Shown piece by piece: positions 1 to 5,483 of a stretch of 8,952 bases of DNA; positions within the stretch are counted from its first letter, which is position 1; every line of letters starts with the position of its first letter. The stretch covers positions 1 to 8,952 of the forward strand of contig CAYVES010000099.1 in NCBI GenBank assembly GCA_964449845.1, in the 5' to 3' direction. This DNA comes from SOKG01 sp964449845. GTDB lineage: Bacteria > Chloroflexota > Dehalococcoidia > SZUA-161. Under the pieces are notes generated by a model. The model searched no databases. It was not told where the DNA came from and worked only from the letters and a program-made list of their open reading frames with translations. Position numbers and translations under genes: made by a program.

Positions 1-1139
1 GCCGGGAATGCACCGAAGACCTCATGAATCAGCAAACCCCTGAGCTGGTGGCTGTGCTGGAAGCCCGATCAGGGTACGGAGGAGGCCCAACCTATACGAG
101 ACTGGTCCGCCAGATGGGGCGTGACGGCTGGCTGGGCGTGGGATGGCCCAAGGAGTACGGCGGGCAGGGACGCACACCAATGGAGCAGCACATCTTCTAT
201 GAGATATGCTTCTATGAAGAAATCCCCCTCCCTGTATTGGGCTTGAACACAGTGGGACCAGCGATAATGCGAATTGGCACCGATGAGCAGAAAAGGGAAT
301 ATCTTCCTCCTATTGTCAGAGGCGAATTGGAGGTTTGCGTAGGGTATAGCGAGCCTGATGCTGGCACTGATCTAGCCTCCCTTAAGACCGCGGCTGTGAG
401 GGACGGGGATTACTATGTTATCAACGGGCAGAAGACCTTCATCACCAATGCGGACTTTGCCGATTGTATATGGCTTGCTGCCAGGACCGATCCCCAAGCC
501 CCCAAACACCGGGGAATCTCCGTCTTCATGGTGCCCATGAGTACCCCAGGCATTTCGGTTCAACCAATCATGACCATGGGTGGAGAAAGAACAAACTATA
601 CCTTCTTTGACAACGTAAGGGTCCCCAGGGAATGCCTCGTTGGCGAGGAGAACAAAGGCTGGAAATACATGATAACGCAACTGAGCTTCGAGCGCATAGC
701 GCTAGTTCCCTCTGCCCCGATGAGACGAAACGTCGAACAGACCATTCAGTGGGCAAAGGAGACTAGTTATGATGGCAAAGCCGTTATTGAACTGCCATGG
801 GTCAGGCAGAAACTCGCAGAATTGATGATGGAATTGGAAGTTCTCAAGATGCTCAACTACTATGTGGTCTGGCTGATAAGCAAAGACGCTCTCGTGTATG
901 CGGAATCATCCATGGTCAAGGTTTATGGGGTAGAGCTGAATCAGCGGCTCAATAGCTCGTTGGTGCAGATCATGGGTCAGTTCGGGCAGTTGCAGACGGG
1001 ATCCAAATGGGCTCCTCTTAAAGGCAAGGTGGAACACGCTCTCAGATCGGATATAGTGCTCATATTTGGCGGAGGCGCCCTCGAGATTCAAAGGAATATC
1101 ATAGCGATGGCTGGCCTGGGCATGCCCAGGTCAATGTAG
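1..1139 (+). CDS. Acyl-CoA dehydrogenase, 5'-partial
   Basis: FAD-dependent acyl-CoA dehydrogenase, which would oxidise an acyl-CoA to the 2,3-enoyl-CoA in the cytoplasm. The frame is open to the left edge. The first Met (base 24) falls inside the usual N-terminal helical region, so the real start is probably upstream. Numbering from that Met, I see GWPKEYGGQGR (40-50), the flavin/substrate loop GYSEPDAGTDLASL (107-120), NGQKTFITNA (134-143), VPRECLVGEENKGW (200-213), and the C-terminal EIQRNIIA (354-361). The catalytic Glu position of medium-chain enzymes (YEGT motif) reads Gly (GGG, 349-351). Glu223 in the SFERIAL motif occupies the site of the base in isovaleryl- and long-chain enzymes, so the protein could be active or could be one half of a heteromer as in FadE28/FadE29. 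It heads the MaoC-thiolase-DUF35 operon. Family is certain; substrate is not known. Confidence 0.93.
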   Translation, partial: RECTEDLMNQQTPELVAVLEARSGYGGGPTYTRLVRQMGRDGWLGVGWPKEYGGQGRTPMEQHIFYEICFYEEIPLPVLGLNTVGPAIMRIGTDEQKREYLPPIVRGELEVCVGYSEPDAGTDLASLKTAAVRDGDYYVINGQKTFITNADFADCIWLAARTDPQAPKHRGISVFMVPMSTPGISVQPIMTMGGERTNYTFFDNVRVPRECLVGEENKGWKYMITQLSFERIALVPSAPMRRNVEQTIQWAKETSYDGKAVIELPWVRQKLAELMMELEVLKMLNYYVVWLISKDALVYAESSMVKVYGVELNQRLNSSLVQIMGQFGQLQTGSKWAPLKGKVEHALRSDIVLIFGGGALEIQRNIIAMAGLGMPRSM

Positions 1140-1191
1140 GGCCAACATCCTGCAAATAAGCAGAGGGGAGGCAAAGGAAGTGTGAGCCTTG

Positions 1192-1266
1192 GTCAAGCGA
1201 GCAAAACCATTGGAAAGGAGGCGAAGTATGGGCTTCAGTCAAGCAAAGAAACTCGTCGGAAAGGAG
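1192..1266. repeat. Imperfect direct repeat around a start codon
   Basis: Two 29-base copies, at 1192-1220 and 1238-1266, align without gaps at an offset of 46 bases with 22 of 29 matches by eye. Each copy begins GTCAAGC and ends GGAAAGGAG. The first copy holds the ribosome binding site of the first MaoC-like gene and the second lies in its first codons. It looks like a local duplication of the translation start region. It could also be chance similarity of purine-rich sequence. Confidence 0.35.
1214..1221 (+). promoter_or_regulatory. Ribosome binding site deciding the start of the first MaoC-like gene
   Basis: AAAGGAGG lies 6 bases before the ATG at 1228. This favours that ATG over the upstream in-frame TTG at 1189, which would add 13 basic residues that do not resemble the start of this family. 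Confidence 0.75.
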
Positions 1267-1710
1267 TCAGGCATCATACAGGCCCCCGATGAAGTGAGCA
1301 CGTCCGATATCAGGCACTACCGCGAAATCATGGAGGGGGAAAAGGAGTCATGGGATACCAGCACCGCCCCAGCCACCATGATCATGGCGTGGGCTATGGA
1401 TCCTCTGTGGCCGGAGAGGGTAAAGGGAACCGAGCCTCATGAACAGGTCTTGAAGCTGCTGGACGATGCAGGCTACGTCGGAACGATGGGCATCGCCCTG
1501 GACCAGGAGTACATTAAGCCTGTGCGCCTGGGTGATCAACTGAGCTTCAGGGTCAAGGTTCTCAGTGTGTCTTCCGCTGAGGAAGAGACCGAGGCAGGAA
1601 AAGGCTGCAAGGTAACATTGCTGTACACGTTCACTAACCAGAAAGGTGAAGTGGTCAGCACACAAACGCATACGGTCCTGAAATTCAAGACATTGGCTCA
1701 GGCATCCTGA
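1228..1710 (+). CDS. MaoC-like (FAS1-type dehydratase) hot-dog subunit 1
   Basis: A 160-residue single hot-dog domain of the MaoC/FAS1-like dehydratase group, probably one subunit of a heteromeric enoyl-CoA hydratase. The N-terminus (FSQAKKLVGKESG, then EVSTSDIRHYREIM) and the central TAPATMIMAWAMDPLW segment (46-61) match this family, as does YIKPVRLGDQL (95-105) in the second half of the fold. The hydratase-2 signature D-x-N-P-x-H-x-D is not recognisable: the region reads EIMEGEKESWDT (33-44). I therefore infer a structural or substrate-binding partner, comparable to ChsH2 in the ChsH1-ChsH2 steroid hydratase. It starts 88 bases after the acyl-CoA dehydrogenase and is followed by a second gene of the same type. 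What it pairs with is unproven. Confidence 0.82.
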   Translation: MGFSQAKKLVGKESGIIQAPDEVSTSDIRHYREIMEGEKESWDTSTAPATMIMAWAMDPLWPERVKGTEPHEQVLKLLDDAGYVGTMGIALDQEYIKPVRLGDQLSFRVKVLSVSSAEEETEAGKGCKVTLLYTFTNQKGEVVSTQTHTVLKFKTLAQAS

Positions 1711-1739
1711 TTTAGAAAGATTGGGGAGGTCAGTACACG

Positions 1740-2351
1740 ATGGCCAAATTACCACAAGAGAACATTCTGCCGTTCAACGACACTTCGGAGAAGGTCTTCG
1801 ACTATTCAAAGGTGGAGCCCTTCATTGGCAAGTCGTCGCCGTGGCGCGAAGGACATGATATAGTGACCAAGTCGGACATACGACACTGGTGCGAAGTCAT
1901 GCGCGACGGCAATCCCTTATATGCGGACGAGGAATATGCCAAAAAAAGCAAATATAGGGGTATCATCGCTCCCCCAACGATGGCGCAGGCATGGTCTCTC
2001 GAACCGATGCATGCGGCACTAAGGCAGTTTCGCGACGAAATCGAGCCGCACCCAGACGACCCTCACACCCAGTGTTTCGTGGAGTGCAACAAACAGGGTT
2101 ACTCTGGCGTGGTCGCTACTGAACAGGAGCAGGTCTATATCAACCCAATAAGACCAGGGGACATGATAAGCTGCCAGCTCACACTCCACAGAGTGTCATC
2201 CTACGACCATTTCACTCGAATGGGAATAGGACGTTACGTTGACCTCAAGTACACTCTTAAGAATCAGCGTGACGAGATAGTATGCGAAATGATCTTCAGG
2301 GTCTTGAAATACAAGCCCACTCAGACAACATGGCGGGCATATAGAGGCTGA
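1740..2351 (+). CDS. MaoC-like (FAS1-type dehydratase) hot-dog subunit 2
   Basis: A 203-residue MaoC-like hot-dog protein in the same family as the preceding gene but longer. DIRHWCEVMRDGNPLYADEEYA (46-66) lines up with the hydratase-2 signature: Asp56, Asn58, Pro59 and Asp63 are kept, but the catalytic His is Tyr61. The family segment GIIAPPTMAQAW follows at 74-85, then YINPIRPGDMISCQL (133-147). Loss of the His suggests a non-catalytic half of a heteromer, with the third MaoC-like gene supplying the active site. GGGGAGG at 1723-1729 precedes the ATG by 10 bases. The stop overlaps an in-frame ATG of the next reading frame (TGATG at 2349-2353), so the two genes are probably co-translated. It could instead be an independent hydratase with a changed substrate. 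Confidence 0.85.
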   Translation: MAKLPQENILPFNDTSEKVFDYSKVEPFIGKSSPWREGHDIVTKSDIRHWCEVMRDGNPLYADEEYAKKSKYRGIIAPPTMAQAWSLEPMHAALRQFRDEIEPHPDDPHTQCFVECNKQGYSGVVATEQEQVYINPIRPGDMISCQLTLHRVSSYDHFTRMGIGRYVDLKYTLKNQRDEIVCEMIFRVLKYKPTQTTWRAYRG

Positions 2352-2371
2352 TGCCGGGCAAAGGCAAGAAA

Positions 2372-2380
2372 AAGGGAGGT
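2372..2380 (+). promoter_or_regulatory. Ribosome binding site deciding the start of the third MaoC-like gene
   Basis: AAGGGAGGT lies 9 bases before the ATG at 2390. The alternative ATG at 2351 overlaps the previous stop codon and would add a lysine/glycine-rich 13-residue stretch that is really this binding site translated. I prefer 2390; use of 2351 by coupling cannot be excluded. Confidence 0.65.
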
Positions 2381-2389
2381 AACATCAAA

Positions 2390-2830
2390 ATGGCGAAAAA
2401 GGTCAATAAGCTTTGTTGGGAGGACGTTGAGGTAGGGCAAGGTTTACCCGAGACCGCGCGGGATGTGGACTACACGCTTATCGCCTGCGGCGCAGTATGG
2501 GCGACGCACGACTTCATGCCAGTGCACCACGATCCAGAGTTCGCGAAGTCAAAGGGTGCTCCCAATGTCTTCATGAACATCCTGACCACTAACGGGCTTG
2601 TAGGCGCGTATTTGATGGATTGGACGGGTCCCGAAGGGGAACTGAAGAAACTGAGAATCGGGCTGGCAGTCCCCAACTTCGCCGGAGATAGGATGACACT
2701 GAACGGAACAGTTGAGAAGAAATGGGAGGAGGGCGGCGAGCACCTGGTGCAGATCAGGGTTATTGGTGAGAATCAGATGGGGCCCCATGTTACAGGGACG
2801 GCAGTTATGGCCCTGCCTGCGAAAGGATAG
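2390..2830 (+). CDS. MaoC-like enoyl-CoA hydratase, catalytic subunit (ChsH1-like)
   Basis: A 146-residue MaoC-like protein with the catalytic signature intact: HDFMPVHHDPEFA (40-52) fits D-x-N-P-x-H-x-D, with Asp41 and His46 in the catalytic positions and Met43 in place of Asn. The following NVFMNILTTNGLVGAYLMDW (59-78) is typical of ChsH1-type subunits of steroid side-chain hydratases. At half the length of a double hot-dog hydratase, it should need a partner, most simply one or both upstream MaoC-like proteins, to add water to a bulky enoyl-CoA in the cytoplasm. The start at 2390 rests on the strong ribosome binding site; a start at 2351 would give 159 residues. The thiolase-fold gene begins 12 bases after its stop. 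Family membership is firm; the ChsH1 parallel is by eye. Confidence 0.87.
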   Translation: MAKKVNKLCWEDVEVGQGLPETARDVDYTLIACGAVWATHDFMPVHHDPEFAKSKGAPNVFMNILTTNGLVGAYLMDWTGPEGELKKLRIGLAVPNFAGDRMTLNGTVEKKWEEGGEHLVQIRVIGENQMGPHVTGTAVMALPAKG

Positions 2831-2842
2831 AGGGGGTAAACA

Positions 2843-4024
2843 ATGGATCTTAGAAACAAGGCTTGTATCGTTGGCATTGGCTCAACTGAGTTCACCAGAA
2901 ACTGTGGGCGCAGCGAAATACATATGGCCGTAGATGCGGCAATGGCAGCCTGCGAAGACGCTGGACTCGAGCCGGAGAAAATCGACGGCATATCCAGGTT
3001 TGGCACCGCGGGACAGACCGCTACTGAATTTGTGACCGATACCGATGTTGCCAGATGTTTGGGCATTCGCAACCTTAGATTCTTCGTGGAGAGCCCATGG
3101 GGAGGCGGAGCTTGCTGCGCCACAGTCATGCAGGCAGCGTTAGGGGTGATAACAGGGACGGCCAACTACGTCCTGTGCTTCAGATCGATCAGGGCAGCCA
3201 CCGGAATGGTGCGCTATGGCAGGCCTGCCAGGATTCCGATAGACGCCCACTGGAGCTACTCTATGCCCTTTGGCCTGTCAACTCCAACATCATGGGTCGC
3301 AATGTTCACCCGAAGGTGGATGTATGAGACCGGAGCGACGAAGGAGCAACTCGGGCACCTTGCCATAGTGACCAGAGAGAACGCTTGCAGGAACCCCAGG
3401 GCTATGTACTATGGGAGGCCATTGACGATGGAGGAGTATCTCAACTCGCCGATGTTGTGTGATCCTTTCTCCCTCCATGACACCTGCATAGAGAACGACG
3501 GATGTGTTGCTTTGATCGTCACAACTCCAGACAGGGCGAAGGGCCTTAAGCAGAAGCCAGCCTATATCACGGCCGCTGCCGAGGCAACATCATGGGACTC
3601 GTATTGCATGACGAGCTTCTACAGAGAAGAGATCGGCATACCAGAGATGGAGGAGGTCGGCAAGGAACTCTGGAGAAAGTCAGGGCTTACCCCTAAAGAC
3701 ATGGATGTTGTCCAGTTCTACGATGCTTTCACTTCACTTGTGCCCATGCAAATGGAGGTTTTGGGCTTCGTCAAGAAAGGAGAAGGCGGCGCCTTTTTAG
3801 AAGGAGGAGACCGCATCAGGCCGACTGGCGAACTTCCCATTAATACCTCCGGTAGCATGCTTTCAGAGGCTTATATCCACGGAATGAACCAGATTGCAGA
3901 GGGCGTGAGGCAGATAAGAGGCACTTCGACAACACAGATTAACGATGTATCGCGGGTGTTGTGTACAGGTGGCCTCGGAGTACCAACAAGCGCGCTAATT
4001 CTGAGCAAAGAGCAAGCATCTTGA
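2843..4024 (+). CDS. Thiolase-fold lipid-transfer protein, predicted Ltp2-type aldolase
   Basis: A 393-residue protein of the SCP2-thiolase (non-specific lipid-transfer) branch, with family features ACIVGIGSTEF (7-17), VVQFYDAFTSLV (289-300), GFVKKGEGGAF (308-318), LPINTSGS (331-338) and CTGGLG (374-379). By-eye alignment to active thiolases shows the nucleophilic Cys position in the glycine-rich segment VESPWGGGACC (82-92) is about Trp86, not Cys. The GHP catalytic His position is Tyr344 in SEAYIHG, and the usual His-Asp (VHD) is Tyr293-Asp294. The distal Cys374 remains. Ltp2, the retro-aldolase that removes propionyl-CoA from steroid side chains together with the DUF35 domain of ChsH2, also uses tyrosines here (from memory). 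I therefore infer C-C cleavage of a beta-hydroxyacyl-CoA rather than thiolysis. The DUF35 gene follows directly. Fold is certain; the aldolase role is an inference. Confidence 0.9.
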   Translation: MDLRNKACIVGIGSTEFTRNCGRSEIHMAVDAAMAACEDAGLEPEKIDGISRFGTAGQTATEFVTDTDVARCLGIRNLRFFVESPWGGGACCATVMQAALGVITGTANYVLCFRSIRAATGMVRYGRPARIPIDAHWSYSMPFGLSTPTSWVAMFTRRWMYETGATKEQLGHLAIVTRENACRNPRAMYYGRPLTMEEYLNSPMLCDPFSLHDTCIENDGCVALIVTTPDRAKGLKQKPAYITAAAEATSWDSYCMTSFYREEIGIPEMEEVGKELWRKSGLTPKDMDVVQFYDAFTSLVPMQMEVLGFVKKGEGGAFLEGGDRIRPTGELPINTSGSMLSEAYIHGMNQIAEGVRQIRGTSTTQINDVSRVLCTGGLGVPTSALILSKEQAS

Positions 4025-4044
4025 AGGAAAGCGAGGTAACCGAG

Positions 4045-4476
4045 ATGGCTGTCAGGTTCAATCAGAGATACGCTCAGTATTTCTTCGAGCCGGTGGCAGA
4101 GTCTTTCGAAGAGGAGCACTGGAATGCTATTAAGAGACGAGAGCTGGTTTTTCAGAAATGTGCCAAGTGTGGCACCTGGCTTCATCCACCGCGTCCCATG
4201 TGCTACAAGTGCCACAGCTACGACCTGGAGTGGGTGAAATCCAGTGGCAAGGGAAAGATCTACAGCTGGGTTACCTTCACAAGGGAGGTAAGCCCGTTCT
4301 ACAAAGTCCCCTACGAGGTGGTGCTTGTGGAGATGGATGATGAGAAGGGCGTTCGCTTTATCTCCAACATGGCCGAGGGCGATCCGGAGGACCTCTACAT
4401 AGGCATGCCCGTTGAATTGGTTTGGGTGGATGTAACAGAGGAGCAGCCCCTTCCCATGTTCAGACCGGTGAAGTAG
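4045..4476 (+). CDS. DUF35 zinc-ribbon/OB-fold protein, partner of the thiolase-fold protein
   Basis: A 143-residue protein with an N-terminal helix (EEEHWNAIKRRELVFQKC), a zinc ribbon with Cys39-x2-Cys42 and Cys53-x2-Cys56, and a C-terminal OB fold (KIYSWVTFTREVSPFYKVPYEVVLVE onward at 71, GMPVELVWVDV at 120-130). This is the standard DUF35 layout, and such proteins bind thiolase-fold enzymes acting on acyl-CoAs. In Mycobacterium the equivalent domain is fused to ChsH2 and is required by Ltp2; here it is a free protein encoded 20 bases after the thiolase-fold gene. The ATG at 4045 was chosen because GAGG at 4033-4036 precedes it and family homology begins there. Longer frames overlap the thiolase end and have no support. 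It may help form the acyl-CoA binding site of an aldolase complex. Confidence 0.9.
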   Translation: MAVRFNQRYAQYFFEPVAESFEEEHWNAIKRRELVFQKCAKCGTWLHPPRPMCYKCHSYDLEWVKSSGKGKIYSWVTFTREVSPFYKVPYEVVLVEMDDEKGVRFISNMAEGDPEDLYIGMPVELVWVDVTEEQPLPMFRPVK

Positions 4477-4558
4477 AAGGCTTTAGCTCCAGCCAGTTTG
4501 ATTTGGGCCAAGGGATTACCACCCTCATACTACAGAACGCCACGCAGGAGGACACCAG

Positions 4559-5134
4559 ATGGAGGAACTCAAAGACTACAGCGGCGAGTATAATCCGGAT
4601 TTGAAGTTGGAGGACTTCTCCAAAGAGGCGCTCGGCGGACTACTCAAGAGCTATCAGACCATCTTTGTGGGGCTAATGGGAATGTGGAATACGGTGAATC
4701 GGGAGAGAATGAGTGCTGAAGAAGCCTTCAAACTGGATGCCGATGTCTACGAAAGAATGGTGAGCAAGTTCTCACTCCCGCTGGTCACGGATGCAATGAA
4801 TATCCACGGAGATGACGTGGTTACTATGCTGAAGTACTTCCAGGTGGCCCCCGACGGTGCCCGGGAGGGACTCTATGAATTTGACTATGACATCAAGAAC
4901 AGCAATCACGCCATACTGACTTTCACTCGTTGCCCCTCCCTGTTTTACTTTGAGAGAAAAGGAAGCCAAAAAGATATAAACGGCCTTTGTGGACCGGGGG
5001 GCGTAGAGGAACGGGCCTTCATCGAGCTCTGCAAGTACTTCAACCCCAACATGAAGTGCATTGCTCTGAAGCTCCCTCCTCGAAAAAGCAAAGACGATAT
5101 CTGCTGTCAGTGGGAGTTCAAGGTGGAACCGTAG
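4559..5134 (+). CDS. DUF6125 / L-2-amino-thiazoline-4-carboxylic acid hydrolase-like protein
   Basis: A 191-residue protein that I recognise, from memory of the family, as DUF6125-like, related in fold to L-2-amino-thiazoline-4-carboxylate hydrolase-type proteins. Marks are the N-terminal KDYSGEYNPDLKLEDFSKEAL (from 5), TRCPSLFYFE (123-132), a Cys-Gly at 144-145, and the C-terminal PPRKSKDDICCQWEF (173-187). Six cysteines (125, 144, 158, 167, 182, 183) sit in or near conserved motifs and could bind a metal or thiol ligand. There is no signal peptide or membrane segment, so it is probably cytoplasmic. AGGAGG at 4546-4551 is 7 bases before the ATG. It lies 82 bases after the DUF35 gene and 13 before the hydantoinase-like remnant, so it may belong to either neighbour. 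No reaction can be assigned. Confidence 0.72.
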   Translation: MEELKDYSGEYNPDLKLEDFSKEALGGLLKSYQTIFVGLMGMWNTVNRERMSAEEAFKLDADVYERMVSKFSLPLVTDAMNIHGDDVVTMLKYFQVAPDGAREGLYEFDYDIKNSNHAILTFTRCPSLFYFERKGSQKDINGLCGPGGVEERAFIELCKYFNPNMKCIALKLPPRKSKDDICCQWEFKVEP

Positions 5135-5147
5135 ACGTAGGGGGAAC

Positions 5148-5333
5148 ATGAACGAGGGGAGAAGAATACAGATCATCGCCAGCGATGCTGGTGGCACCAT
5201 GACCGATATGATTGTGGTAGACACCGATGGTGATTTCAGCATCGGAAAGGCTGCCACAACGACCTGTGTGAGGTACGAGAGTTCTACTGTCCGGGCTGCG
5301 GCAGCCTGCTCAAGGTTGAGGCTGTGCCGGTAG
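5148..5333 (+). pseudogene. N-terminal fragment of a hydantoinase/acetone-carboxylase-type subunit
   Basis: The first 37 or so codons read as the start of the hydantoinase A/oxoprolinase/acetone carboxylase beta family: IQIIASDAGGTMTDMIVVD (7-25), with the glycine-rich ATP-binding turn DAGGT, then IGKAATTT. Intact members are usually around 700 residues, but this frame stops after 61. After about base 5262 it no longer resembles the family because it runs out of frame through a different gene fragment. A GGGGGA ribosome binding site and 13-base spacing from the DUF6125-like gene show that a real operon gene once began here. A short peptide may still be made, but no function is expected. Confidence 0.7.
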
Positions 5334-5404
5334 GCTATCCAATCATCTTCGACGCCCTGCCCGACATAGACAGTTTCTACAAGGAGTGGCGAAGTAGAAG
5401 CTGA
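5258..5404 (+). pseudogene. C-terminal fragment of an acetone carboxylase gamma-like subunit
   Basis: In a different frame from the preceding fragment, the codons ending at the TGA of 5402-5404 read EVREFYCPGCGSLLKVEAV, then a GYPIIFDALPDIDSFYKEW ending. The CPGCG zinc-knuckle half, the GYP turn and the PD-x3-FY-x2-W tail are typical of small gamma-like subunits of acetone-carboxylase/hydantoinase complexes, as I know the family. It has no start codon or ribosome binding site. It is best explained as the 3' end of a gene left after a deletion that began in the large subunit. The exact left end is uncertain by about 10 bases. Confidence 0.62.
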
Positions 5405-5413
5405 CCGACTACT

Positions 5414-5443
5414 GTGACCTGTCATGAGTCATTGGACCATAAT
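5414..5443 (+). promoter_or_regulatory. Possible promoter of the metallophosphoesterase gene
   Basis: GTGACC at 5414-5419 and CATAAT at 5438-5443 are separated by 18 bases and match the sigma-70 -35 (4/6) and -10 (5/6) hexamers. The site lies in the 79-base gap after the acetone-carboxylase scar and about 40 bases before the next ATG. Matches of this quality are common by chance. Confidence 0.22.
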
Positions 5444-5483
5444 TCGTATTAGGTGATGTGGACTTCCTCGCGAGTTCATAACA

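Noticed and set aside
1189..1227. TTG start extending the first MaoC-like protein by 13 residues
   Set aside because: The extension is translated leader containing the AAAGGAGG site, and family homology begins at the ATG of 1228.
2351..2389. Upstream ATG for the third MaoC-like gene
   Set aside because: A much stronger ribosome binding site precedes the ATG at 2390. The added residues are lysine/glycine-rich and not family-like, though coupled initiation cannot be fully excluded.
2773..3165. A 130-codon - strand frame over the start of the thiolase-fold gene
   Set aside because: Shadow of a well-supported + strand gene; its protein has no recognisable motif.
3961..4044. Extended N-terminus of the DUF35 protein
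   Set aside because: It overlaps the conserved C-terminus of the thiolase-fold gene in another frame and adds no DUF35 homology.
4772..5425. A 217-codon open frame on the - strand over the DUF6125-like gene and the scar
   Set aside because: The + strand frames carry recognisable family motifs and ribosome binding sites; this frame has neither.
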